NCBI RefSeq assembly: GCF_013090115.1
Contig: NZ_JABFNN010000044.1
Span: 1 to 64,000 of the forward strand
DNA length: 64,000 bases
Direction of reading: 5' to 3'
Source: Flagellimonas amphidinii
Lineage (GTDB): Bacteria > Bacteroidota > Bacteroidia > Flavobacteriales > Flavobacteriaceae
A program made the position numbers and the translations under genes. This document shows positions 1-7,937 of this stretch, one piece after another (the first letter of the stretch is position 1; each line of letters starts with the position of its first letter). The notes under the pieces were generated by a model that had not been told where the DNA came from, did not search any database, and saw only the letters and a program-made list of their open reading frames with translations.

Positions 1-293
1 AACGCATCCCTATTATTATGGATAAAATTTCCAAAATACTTAACGCATAGAGTTTTTTAGTCCATTTTGCTCCATACAATTACAAAATTTAGCTTTGCAT
101 AAATAGAAAGTCACCTATTCGGTGAGCACAAAAATGTGAAGCCCCGAAACCTCAATAAACTCGGCTACTTAAAATTTAGGTTCGAGAGTTTATACCTCAT
201 AAATGATTCTGCATTAAGAGGTTGAGTTTTGAATGTAGCTTAGGAGCTGCTAATTATAAAAGTTAATCAAAACTCCGCTGAAATTTAGGCACA
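1..293. other. Non-coding stretch, no gene seen
   Basis: I see no credible coding frame here. The only notable element is a 16-bp sequence at 113-128 (ACCTATTCGGTGAGCA) that recurs at 27258-27273 with weaker similarity around it. In this copy it can fold into a small hairpin (TCACC-tattc-GGTGA). Confidence 0.5.
113..128. repeat. Dispersed direct repeat, copy 1
   Basis: ACCTATTCGGTGAGCA is identical to 27258-27273 in the same orientation. Partial matches continue on both sides (AAATAG before; AAA, G, GAA and CGAAA blocks after). Function is unknown. It could be a dispersed intergenic element or a trace of a duplication. Confidence 0.6.
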
Positions 294-851
294 TCAATCA
301 AAATCATCACAATATTTCCACCCGTTGGAGGTCTTTTTCATGGTCAAGTCAGTAATAAAGAACTCTTTGGGATCTTTTAAGGAAAAAATCGAAAATGGAG
401 TAATGTCGGCTGCCTTGTATCTCACTTTAACCCTAGCAGAATTCTTTGAGGGTATTTCCTGAACTTCCAGAACCTCATCCACTTCATATTTAAATGCCTT
501 GGCAATTGCAATATGTCCTGTTTCTGGTATCTGATCCATAAACTCCAATGCATCGTCGGCTAAACTCACCTTATATTCTTTTGTTCCTTTTCTCCATCCC
601 TTTTCAATTTCCTTAAGTAACTCCATTTCAAGATATCCATCTTCTCTTAACTTCAGATATTTTTCCAACAACTCTTGGTCTTGTTCCTGTTGCCTAAAAG
701 TGGCTTTTCCAATCCGAAAATTAGCGGTTCTTTGCTCAGGTTCTTTTTCCAAACAATGATTTAAAATCCTTTCTGCTTTGGAGTTACTTAAATTTTCGGA
801 GCCACAGGATTGTAGAAATAATAAAACGGTTAGTAAAGAAAGGTACTTCAT
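294..851 (-). CDS. Small lipoprotein of unknown function
   Basis: This 185-residue protein has a short hydrophobic N-terminus ending in a lipobox (FLQSC, Cys16), so it should be exported and lipid-anchored. The mature part is charged and mostly predicted helical, with a C-terminal beta-like stretch. I do not recognise a family. Its promoter region carries the same inverted repeat and TAGGTTTG box found before the envelope operon at 8797 and the barrel gene at 17759. It is therefore probably co-regulated with them, although it sits apart from the cluster and faces away. Confidence 0.75.
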   Translation of the reverse strand: MKYLSLLTVLLFLQSCGSENLSNSKAERILNHCLEKEPEQRTANFRIGKATFRQQEQDQELLEKYLKLREDGYLEMELLKEIEKGWRKGTKEYKVSLADDALEFMDQIPETGHIAIAKAFKYEVDEVLEVQEIPSKNSARVKVRYKAADITPFSIFSLKDPKEFFITDLTMKKTSNGWKYCDDFD

Positions 852-876
852 TTGGTTGATTTTTTAACGATTTGAA

Positions 877-921
877 CAAACCTAATCGTAACCTCAAAAA
901 TTCTTTTACGGCTTCCCGTAA
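877..921 (-). promoter_or_regulatory. Promoter with inverted-repeat operator, upstream of the 294-851 lipoprotein
   Basis: A perfect inverted repeat TTACGG-CTTC-CCGTAA lies at 906-921. Read on the minus strand, the CCGTAA half starts at 911 and a Bacteroidota -7 box TAGGTTTG starts at 884, exactly 27 nt on. The same offset occurs at 8672-8716 and 17688-17732. The -7 box ends 26 nt before the start codon. The repeat also lies between this gene and the divergent NACHT gene at 1005, so it could influence both, but I see no good -7 box toward 1005. Confidence 0.7.
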
Positions 922-1004
922 TTACTTGTATATCAATTTTAAATGATTGAAATTGCATTCACCACATAACACAAAAAGGTACCTTCTTAGGACTCTATAA
1001 GGAC

Positions 1005-4000
1005 ATGAAATTGAAAAAAAATCTAACCTTTATAATAATTGCTTTGGTATTACTTTTTGTCAAATACCTATTATTAAAGGAAGGTTTTTTCTCCCTTATA
1101 TTATGGCTCCTGAGCGTACTTTTGGTTGGTTTTTTAAAGAAAAAGTACTTCAACAAAAAAGCAAAGACCAGTTTTGAAAACTTTCTTTTGTCAGACAACG
1201 AAAAGAAATTTTTATCTGATTCTCTTAGAAACCAGGCACTCGTAAGGAGCAATAGGAATTTACAAATTTCCAAAAACAACAACTTAGAGTACATTGAAAC
1301 TCTCAATTGGCGTTCACACTCAGACCTCGGTTCTACCAAAACATTCAACCAGACATTATATAAACTGCTGTCTCGGTCACAGTTCAAACCCAAAAATAGT
1401 TTTATCATTTATGGTGAGTCTGGAGTAGGCAAAACCTATGCTGTTTTTGACTACATCAGAAAACGTATTGAGTCTGACCCAGACTTCATTCCTATTTTGA
1501 TTTCCTTATCTGATTGGGCAGGTCAAAAATCATTGGAACAATGGACCATAAAGAAAGCCTCCAAAATTTACCATATAGATAGAAGAATTCTTGAAAAAGG
1601 ATTACGGAGAGGACTTATATTTCCAATATATGATGGATTAGATCGAGTTAAAGAGGATAACATACTTCCCCTTTTTGATAAATTAATGAACGTTGTTACC
1701 AAAACTTCTTTAGCAGTTGTAATGAAGACTGAAACCTTTGAGAAGTTATCCTCGGAATACAGCAAAACAAATAAATCTTGGAAACTTCCATTTAATTTGT
1801 TGGAATTAAGGATTTTAAAACCAATGCAGGTTGAAACTGTATTAAAAAAAAGAGAATGCCATCAAAAACTTGAAATTTTTCAATCAAACCCTAAGTTTAA
1901 GTTTCTCTGTCGTTATCCTTTATTCTTAAACCTGCTCGTTGGAATGGATTCAAGTTTTATCAAAGATAATTTGGGTTCTGGGCATCTTTCCCACGAGCAA
2001 TTTTTCAATCAAATATGGAAATGGTACGAATTGAAAATGTTGACCGATGTTAAGTTTATATCCAACCTTAAAAAGAAAAAAATAAAAATCTGGTTAAGAA
2101 AAATAGCCTTGAACTCCGGTCTCTTTTTTACTGAAGAACTACAACCTTCTTATCTTGATTTTAGATGGTCGGTCATCACATATTACTTATTATCAAGACT
2201 TTTGGGAACAACCTTAGTCTCAGCAGCTGCAGGGTTATTTCTTGCCGGTCCTTTTGACTTTTGGGATGCTGCTATAATTGGTGGTTCCATAACCGCCTCC
2301 ATAGATCTTATTAAACTATACTTCAACGCCTCCTATTCTCTAGAAGAATCTCTTTTTAGAACAAAGGACCACAAACTTGTACCCCCAACTGCAAGTATTA
2401 TAAAAAGAACTATTCCTTTGATATCCATACTTGGGCTTTATTATGGATTCACAACGCCAAGGTCATTCAAATATGGAGGGGAAATGCTAATGAATGGTAT
2501 GTTTTCAACCACAGAGGCCCTAGTGGGCATATTGGTAGGAATTCTACTCTCCATTTTTTTTGGTATTCGAAGCACCTGGCAGCAGAACAGTTTTGACATA
2601 CGTCCAGTTGAACGAATCATTGGAAGCCTAAAAAACTATTTTATTTCAGGGTTTGCAGGAGGTCTTTTACTAGCTATAATTGTAGTTCCCCTATTCTACA
2701 TTTTTAATTTTCTTACAGATGATGTATCATCGGTCAATGCATGGCTCAATCAAGAACTTTATTTTCAGGATAAATACTTATTTGCGGGATTGGCCGGATT
2801 CTTTTTAGGGTATCTTTTCTTTGGGTTATTTGGTTTTTTACAGGGAAATAAAGTTATCCTAGATCGGAACGAAAAACTGGAACTCACCAGACGAAGCCCA
2901 GTAACAAAATCCTTTATGAATGCCTTAAAATCGGGGTTCATCTCGAGTTTGGTAACCGGAGCGCTTTTAGGAAGCTATATTGGGTTAACGGAAATGGAGG
3001 TTACATCGGTCTTCAAAGCCTTAAAAACCGCTTCTGGCTTTGGACTCCTTGCCTTTGCTTGGTTTGGAGGATTGGATGCCATTTGTCATTGGCTGCTAAG
3101 ACTAATTTTAGCACTTGAAGAAGACTTCCCCTTGTTTATCCGATCGTTTTTACTCAAACTTTCAGGAATTGGTTTTGTTAGACCCGTAGGGTCTGGTTAC
3201 GAGTTTATCCACCCATCATTACGTGACTATTACAAAAACAGTGAAGCTCCAAAAGTTAAGAAACCCTTATTTCTAATCCCAATTGGACTCGTTCTGATCT
3301 TGTCAACCCCCGTTTCCCTAAAACTGCTTAAAAGATTTCAAAATGAATCTCATTGGCAGAACGAATATGGGTTTAATGTAACCTTTGAAACTGGCCATAT
3401 ACAACACCACCAGGGAGCTAAAAACAAATTTGTGATCCAAGGACTGGGTTCTGAATCCAAAAAAAAGATTAGAATTAATGCCAATGGAAGGGTAAAACTG
3501 GGGTCTTTTGTTGGTTTTGTATCACCTGCCGGCACAAAATCTGGTTTTTTAGGAATGAGTTTGGGCAACACATGGAACAAACAAGAAATGGAAACGCTTA
3601 ACCATGGATCTCTTTCATTTAAAAAAAACAAAGGAAATTGGATTAGTTTTCCGGAAAATGACCTTATTCAATACGGTAAAAACGAATCTTATCTGGATTT
3701 TACCGTGAAAAATGGAGATGTTTTAGAGGTTCAAGTAAATGACAAGGAATGGCAGAATAATTTGGGCGAGTTTAATATCACTTTTGAAACTATCGATAAC
3801 ATGAAAAAAACACCAAAAATTGTGGCACATCGCGCAGGAGCCAAATTAGCCCCAGAGAATTCGTTGGAAGCTGTAAAAAATGCTTTGCAATTGGGTGTCG
3901 ATATGATTGAAATAGATGTTCGCATGACAAAAGATGGTCATTTGGTACTCATGCACGATAAGAGCATAAGCAGAACCACAAATGGGAAGGGAGCCATAAG

Positions 4001-4511
4001 CGATATGTATTTGGAAGAATTGCAAAAAATAAACTTGAACCATAGTCAAACCAAAGAAAGTATCCCAACCTTAAATGATGTGTTGACATTAATCGCTGAC
4101 CGTAAAACCCAATTACTAATTGAAGTAAAGACAGGTAAAAACTATGGTAACCTCCTCGAAAAGCTTGCCCATACCATTAAAGAAAAAAATATGGAGAAGC
4201 AGGTATTGGTATTTTCGTTCAACAAACCCTTTTGTGAGGAATTAAAAGAGCGATTTCCTGAACTGACCGTAGGTGTGTTCACCCTTTGGCCTTCTTCCAT
4301 TGCAACACTACCAAATGTGGATGCTATAGGAGTAGAATATCGCAGTCTCTTGTTATTTAGCTCCCAAATTAAAAAATTACGTGAGAAATATGGACAGGTC
4401 TACGCTTGGAACGTGAATTACAGAAGCTCAATGCAACGTTTAATAAACAAAGAAATAGATGCCATAATTACCGACGACCCAAAAAAGCTACGAACTTTGT
4501 TAAGTCAGTAA
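1005..4511 (+). CDS. NACHT NTPase / polytopic membrane / LecA-like / GDPD fusion protein
   Basis: This 1168-residue single chain has several parts. An N-terminal hairpin of two membrane helices (about 7-45) comes first. A NACHT-type STAND NTPase follows (about 125-330), with Walker A GESGVGKT (137-144) and Walker B LIFPIYDGLDRV (204-215). About eight hydrophobic helices (390-703) lead to the motif GYEFIHPSLRDYY (731-743), which resembles the end of membrane NACHT proteins, then one more helix (755-775). A beta-sandwich (about 790-930) resembles PA-IL/LecA lectins (VNDKEWQNNLGEFNITF). A complete GDPD follows (937-1168), with His942-Arg943, Glu951-Asn952, Glu969, Asp971, His984 and Glu1040. Counting helices puts the NTPase in the cytoplasm and the lectin and GDPD in the periplasm. 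I infer that NTP-dependent sensing drives cleavage of glycerophosphodiesters or lipid head groups. An internal ATG at 3801 could give a free GDPD, but the lectin-like linker argues for a fusion. Confidence 0.85.
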   Translation: MKLKKNLTFIIIALVLLFVKYLLLKEGFFSLILWLLSVLLVGFLKKKYFNKKAKTSFENFLLSDNEKKFLSDSLRNQALVRSNRNLQISKNNNLEYIETLNWRSHSDLGSTKTFNQTLYKLLSRSQFKPKNSFIIYGESGVGKTYAVFDYIRKRIESDPDFIPILISLSDWAGQKSLEQWTIKKASKIYHIDRRILEKGLRRGLIFPIYDGLDRVKEDNILPLFDKLMNVVTKTSLAVVMKTETFEKLSSEYSKTNKSWKLPFNLLELRILKPMQVETVLKKRECHQKLEIFQSNPKFKFLCRYPLFLNLLVGMDSSFIKDNLGSGHLSHEQFFNQIWKWYELKMLTDVKFISNLKKKKIKIWLRKIALNSGLFFTEELQPSYLDFRWSVITYYLLSRLLGTTLVSAAAGLFLAGPFDFWDAAIIGGSITASIDLIKLYFNASYSLEESLFRTKDHKLVPPTASIIKRTIPLISILGLYYGFTTPRSFKYGGEMLMNGMFSTTEALVGILVGILLSIFFGIRSTWQQNSFDIRPVERIIGSLKNYFISGFAGGLLLAIIVVPLFYIFNFLTDDVSSVNAWLNQELYFQDKYLFAGLAGFFLGYLFFGLFGFLQGNKVILDRNEKLELTRRSPVTKSFMNALKSGFISSLVTGALLGSYIGLTEMEVTSVFKALKTASGFGLLAFAWFGGLDAICHWLLRLILALEEDFPLFIRSFLLKLSGIGFVRPVGSGYEFIHPSLRDYYKNSEAPKVKKPLFLIPIGLVLILSTPVSLKLLKRFQNESHWQNEYGFNVTFETGHIQHHQGAKNKFVIQGLGSESKKKIRINANGRVKLGSFVGFVSPAGTKSGFLGMSLGNTWNKQEMETLNHGSLSFKKNKGNWISFPENDLIQYGKNESYLDFTVKNGDVLEVQVNDKEWQNNLGEFNITFETIDNMKKTPKIVAHRAGAKLAPENSLEAVKNALQLGVDMIEIDVRMTKDGHLVLMHDKSISRTTNGKGAISDMYLEELQKINLNHSQTKESIPTLNDVLTLIADRKTQLLIEVKTGKNYGNLLEKLAHTIKEKNMEKQVLVFSFNKPFCEELKERFPELTVGVFTLWPSSIATLPNVDAIGVEYRSLLLFSSQIKKLREKYGQVYAWNVNYRSSMQRLINKEIDAIITDDPKKLRTLLSQ

Positions 4512-4516
4512 ATTAG

Positions 4517-5287
4517 CTAGCCGCTAAATTCAGAAATGGTCTCCAATATAGATTCACCAACCTCCTCTCCATCTACCAAGGTCATTTGGTAATCTTGTAC
4601 AGCGGCAAACAGATCTTCTTCAAAAAGGAATCCGTTGTCCTTGGGCAGAAGTAAAAGACTGAATGCCCCTAAGCGACCATACAGCTTTTTAGATGTAGTT
4701 AACTTGTCCTCCCAACTTTTCAATTGCTTTTGAATCAAATTCTCAAAAAATGGTTCCAATTCCTCACTTTTCCATTCTTCAAAAAGTAATTTCAATTGTT
4801 CTCTGGCTTTGGGGCCCAAAACTTTTTTAAAATCCTCCAAACTAAAATCCTCCAAGACGTCTGTGATAGCCTCTTTCTTATCTTCCATTTCTGCAATTCT
4901 CTTTGATACTGCACTTTGCTTCTTACCAAAAAGAAGATTGATCAATTGCTTGTCAAGTTTGTTATTTATGTAATGCTCCTCTATTTCTTTTTTGTAAGTA
5001 ATCGCAAAATCCAAAAAGGACAAATCCGAACTATCTTCAACAAAAGCAGTCAATACATTCAATGTTTTCTTACTCGGACAACTAGGCCTCTTCCCTGACC
5101 ATCCATTTTTTAATTGCTCCCTGAATTCGAAAGCCCTTTCTATGGATCTAGGCACAACCATTTCTTTGTTTTTTCCCTCAACATCCGATATAACTTTATA
5201 ATTAAAATCATACCTCTCATCCTTGATGGTATCAATCAGATAAATAAAGCTAGGCAAGTGTTCCTCTGTAAGTTTAGTAAATACCAT
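4517..5287 (-). CDS. Hypothetical charged protein, convergent companion of the NACHT-GDPD gene
   Basis: This 256-residue soluble protein has no signal peptide or membrane helix. Around residues 65-95 it has a segment (PSCPSKKTLNVLTAFV...) like the short 'PS-KTLN-LA-FV' motif seen near the N-terminus of various Bacteroidota regulators and STAND-associated proteins. The C-terminal half is strongly charged and helical. It ends only 5 bp from the stop of the NACHT-GDPD gene, in the opposite direction. I do not recognise the family. Function as an adaptor, inhibitor or trigger for the neighbour is only a guess from position. Confidence 0.65.
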   Translation of the reverse strand: MVFTKLTEEHLPSFIYLIDTIKDERYDFNYKVISDVEGKNKEMVVPRSIERAFEFREQLKNGWSGKRPSCPSKKTLNVLTAFVEDSSDLSFLDFAITYKKEIEEHYINNKLDKQLINLLFGKKQSAVSKRIAEMEDKKEAITDVLEDFSLEDFKKVLGPKAREQLKLLFEEWKSEELEPFFENLIQKQLKSWEDKLTTSKKLYGRLGAFSLLLLPKDNGFLFEEDLFAAVQDYQMTLVDGEEVGESILETISEFSG

Positions 5288-5347
5288 GCCCTAAATGTAA
5301 AAAAAATGCCCGGCCATTTTTCGTCGAACAGTAATTTTCGTGTCGAA

Positions 5348-5363
5348 ACATGTCGCGACATGT
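5348..5363. promoter_or_regulatory. Perfect 16-bp palindrome, probable operator
   Basis: ACATGTCGCGACATGT is a perfect inverted repeat between the divergent genes 4517-5287 (minus) and 5422-5568 (plus). TGTCG occurs twice in a row (5341 and 5351), and a related TCGTCGAACA lies just upstream, so a dimeric regulator may bind several half-sites. No gene in the window is an obvious partner. Confidence 0.5.
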
Positions 5364-5421
5364 CAATATAAGTCACTGAAACACAGCGTAATTAGCTCTT
5401 GTAATTCTAAAACAATTTATT

Positions 5422-5568
5422 ATGAGAACTTTTATTTTAACACTAATTTTCGCCGTATCCCTTTGTTCAATTTCTTGCAGTAAAGAAGATATTGCAGAAC
5501 AAGAGGAGCTTGTAACAGTAGCTTCTGGAACTGGAACGACGACCAGTCCCAAATCAGGTAGGGATTAA
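5422..5568 (+). CDS. Very small lipoprotein, 48 residues
   Basis: The reading frame encodes a hydrophobic leader ending in a lipobox (CSISC, Cys19), followed by a short acidic, Ser/Thr-rich tail that ends SPKSGRD. The mature peptide would be only about 30 residues. A rho-independent terminator starts 11 bp after the stop, so this is probably its own transcript. A second copy (5660-5808) with the related tail SPKDGRN follows in tandem. Function is unknown. The position just upstream of a TPR sensor kinase makes a signalling or stress-reporting role conceivable but unproven. Confidence 0.7.
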   Translation: MRTFILTLIFAVSLCSISCSKEDIAEQEELVTVASGTGTTTSPKSGRD

Positions 5569-5578
5569 GTAAAAAGAA

Positions 5579-5608
5579 GGATACCTACTAATGGGTATCC
5601 TTTGTTTT
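5579..5608 (+). terminator. Rho-independent terminator of the small lipoprotein gene
   Basis: Arms GGATACC (5579-5585) and GGTATCC (5594-5600) form a 7-bp stem followed by TTTGTTTT. Confidence 0.75.
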
Positions 5609-5623
5609 ATTCAGAAAAAAAGA

Positions 5624-5636
5624 GTTATTTAGAAAC
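5624..5636 (+). repeat. Direct repeat GTTATTTAGAAAC, unit 1
   Basis: GTTATTTAGAAAC recurs at 5863-5875, 239 bp downstream. The distance matches the spacing of the two small lipoprotein start codons (5422 and 5660, 238 bp) and of the two terminators (236 bp). The whole segment is therefore a tandem duplication of about 238 bp. Confidence 0.7.
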
Positions 5637-5659
5637 TTAAACTTGTAAATTATTATCAT

Positions 5660-5808
5660 ATGGTTTCTAAAATTATTACTGTTTTGGCGTTTTCCTTATG
5701 TTAGGCCTAGTCTCCTGTGAAGCGGATAGCGTTGCAGAACAAGAGAAGCTAGCCATCTACTCCCCGGGTGAGGGCTCTACGTCTAGTCCGAAGGATGGTA
5801 GAAACTAA
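5660..5808 (+). pseudogene. Frameshifted second copy of the small lipoprotein gene
   Basis: ATG at 5660 opens a signal-peptide-like start (MVSKIITVLAFSLC) that stops at once. One frame over, from 5698, the sequence reads MLGLVSCEADSVAEQEKL and ends SPKDGRN, clearly parallel to the 5422 gene. A single missing base near 5690-5698 would restore a protein of about 49 residues. It is either a recent pseudogene, a frameshift-regulated gene, or a sequencing error. The tail keeps SerProLys-Gly-Arg, so decay would be recent. Confidence 0.65.
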
Positions 5809-5814
5809 GAGCAA

Positions 5815-5850
5815 GCGGATACATAATATTATGTATCCGCCTGCTTTGTT
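5815..5850 (+). terminator. Terminator after the second small lipoprotein copy
   Basis: A perfect palindrome with 13-nt arms (GCGGATACATAAT, 5815-5827, and its complement, 5828-5840) is followed by CTGCTTTGTTT. The arm sequence differs from the first copy's terminator, but the position is equivalent. Confidence 0.7.
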
Positions 5851-6017
5851 TATTAAAAATAGGTTATTTAGAAACCTGAAATCACAGTAATTTGCTTTCC
5901 TTCCCCAGACCATTCCCAAACTTCAACTTATGTTTTCTATGGTTTTTATAAAGTTAGGTGTTACGCGATTAGCAACAAACATTTAAAGTATAGTACACTT
6001 TTACCTAATAACCAATA

Positions 6018-7937
6018 ATGCCGATTAAAAACCTCTTAGCCGCTTTTGTCCTTTTTACCTTGGCAAGCCAGTATACCTGCCAAACAAAAAAAACACAACT
6101 TAAAACCAATACCGGTTTCAAATTCCCGCACCATTCAATCGATACGGTTCAGAACCACGATGAATTATTAAAAATCATCGCTTCATACAGATACAAAAAG
6201 GTAGATACCACTTTGCTTAAAGCCATTTGGAAAAAAAGCGATTTGTTCAGTACCGGAAATAATTTGGATTCCCTCTTAAAATATGACCGCTTATTGTTAA
6301 CCTCTGCAGTTAAAAGCAATCATCTTAATTATCAAGCTAAAGGAGAATCGAATCTGGCTTATGACTTTAGAGAACTCCAACAATTGGATAGTGCCTTTTA
6401 TTACTACCAAAAGTCCAAGAACAGTTATTTAAAATTGGCAGATAGCAATCAAGTTGGCATAAAACTCTTTGAGATTGGAAAAATACAGTACCGTCAAAAC
6501 GATTTTTACGGTTCCAAGGAATCCATTACGGAGGCATTAACTTTTTTTAATAACGAAAAGGATAAAACCTACCAAATCTGGTGCTGGAACGAACTAGGAA
6601 ACAACTATGCCAGTTTAGATGATTTTGAAAATGCCAAAAACAACTATAAAAAAGCGATACGCTTTGAAGAAAAACTTGTTGACAAAATCAAATATGTTAA
6701 CAATTTGGCGGTTCTATACTCAGACAATCAAAACTATCCAAAGGCCATTGAACTAATTGATAGTATAATTAAAAACCTTCCCAACGAATATAGTAACATA
6801 GAATATGCCAGATTAGTACACAATAAAGCAGAGGCACAATGGAGATTAGACAACAGCAACATTATAGAAGACTACGCAATAGCATTAAAAATTAGAAAAG
6901 CTGAAAATGACCAATGGGGGCTACTTTCAAGCTATAGAAGTTTGGCTGAATACTACGAAAATATTGCCCCAGAAAAGTCAATAAAATATTTAGATTCTTT
7001 ACTATACATTGCTAAAAAAAACCATATATCCAAAGCGGAAATAGAGGCACTTCAAATTTTATTCCGGTTAAAACCAGATAATATTGTCTATAAAAACCGA
7101 TATATCTTTTTACAGGATAGTCTACATCAACAGGAATTGAAGGTTAAAAACCAATTTGCCTATTTAAAATATCAAGATGAAGAAGAAAAATCCCGTTTAT
7201 TGGCGCTAGAGACTGAAACGGCTAAACAAGAAGCGCAGTTGGCCCAAGAAGAAACTCAAAAAATACTTTTCCTCTCCACAAGTGCCTTATTATTAATGGG
7301 AGGTGTTTCGTTGTTTTTTCTATTGAAGCAACGCCACAGAAAAGAAAAATTAAAGGAGGTCTATAACACGGAGAAACGTATAAGCCAACGCCTGCATGAT
7401 GGTTTGGCCAACGATATTTTCAGCTTAATGGCTAAAGTGGAAAACAAAGAGCAAGTTAAGGACACTGAATTTCTTGACCACCTTGAAACCATTTATTCCA
7501 AAACTCGTGACATCTCACACGAAAACAGTCCGGTAAAAACCCACGAACATTTTTTAGAAGAATTGGAAACGCTTATCCGGTCTTTTCATAGTAACGGCGT
7601 TAGTATCGTAACCAAAGGGCTGGGTGACATTGGCTGGGAGGACCTGAGTGAACCAAAGTGTGTAGCCTTGCACAGAACTATAAAGGAGCTTTTGGTCAAT
7701 ATGAAAAAACATAGTCAAGCTAGTTTGATCAGTTTGCGATTCTCATCTGACACAAAAAACATCCAAATCGATTACAAAGACAATGGTATTGGCTTTCCAA
7801 CTAAAATCAATTATGGTATGGGATTGCACAATGTGGAAAACCGTATTCAAAGTTGTGGTGGTACTTTTACTTTTATCCCAAAACAGGGAAACGGAGCCGA
7901 AATTAGGGTTACCATTCCCCATAAATCCAGGGTATAA
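6018..7937 (+). CDS. TPR-containing membrane sensor histidine kinase
   Basis: This 639-residue kinase has an N-terminal export signal with a possible lipobox (Cys21). A periplasmic helical region of TPR-like repeats spans about 90-350, a coiled coil about 365-415, and one membrane helix 416-436. A HisKA_3-type dimerisation segment carries phospho-acceptor His460 (QRLHDGLAN). The HATPase domain shows an N-box (ELLVNMKKHSQ, Asn561) and glycine-rich boxes (DNGIGF at 588-593, YGMGLHNVENR at 599-609). This architecture is typical of Bacteroidota NarL-type two-component kinases. Its stop codon abuts the ATG of the response regulator, so the two are translationally coupled. It probably senses the periplasm. 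The two tiny lipoprotein genes just upstream are possible partners. Confidence 0.9.
   Translation: MPIKNLLAAFVLFTLASQYTCQTKKTQLKTNTGFKFPHHSIDTVQNHDELLKIIASYRYKKVDTTLLKAIWKKSDLFSTGNNLDSLLKYDRLLLTSAVKSNHLNYQAKGESNLAYDFRELQQLDSAFYYYQKSKNSYLKLADSNQVGIKLFEIGKIQYRQNDFYGSKESITEALTFFNNEKDKTYQIWCWNELGNNYASLDDFENAKNNYKKAIRFEEKLVDKIKYVNNLAVLYSDNQNYPKAIELIDSIIKNLPNEYSNIEYARLVHNKAEAQWRLDNSNIIEDYAIALKIRKAENDQWGLLSSYRSLAEYYENIAPEKSIKYLDSLLYIAKKNHISKAEIEALQILFRLKPDNIVYKNRYIFLQDSLHQQELKVKNQFAYLKYQDEEEKSRLLALETETAKQEAQLAQEETQKILFLSTSALLLMGGVSLFFLLKQRHRKEKLKEVYNTEKRISQRLHDGLANDIFSLMAKVENKEQVKDTEFLDHLETIYSKTRDISHENSPVKTHEHFLEELETLIRSFHSNGVSIVTKGLGDIGWEDLSEPKCVALHRTIKELLVNMKKHSQASLISLRFSSDTKNIQIDYKDNGIGFPTKINYGMGLHNVENRIQSCGGTFTFIPKQGNGAEIRVTIPHKSRV

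Noticed and set aside
942-950. A second -7 box for the NACHT-GDPD gene at the same 27-nt spacing to the right of the 906-921 dyad.
   Set aside because: The sequence there (AATGATTGA) does not fit TAnnTTTG, so the dyad is assigned only to the minus-strand promoter, with an effect on the NACHT gene left open.
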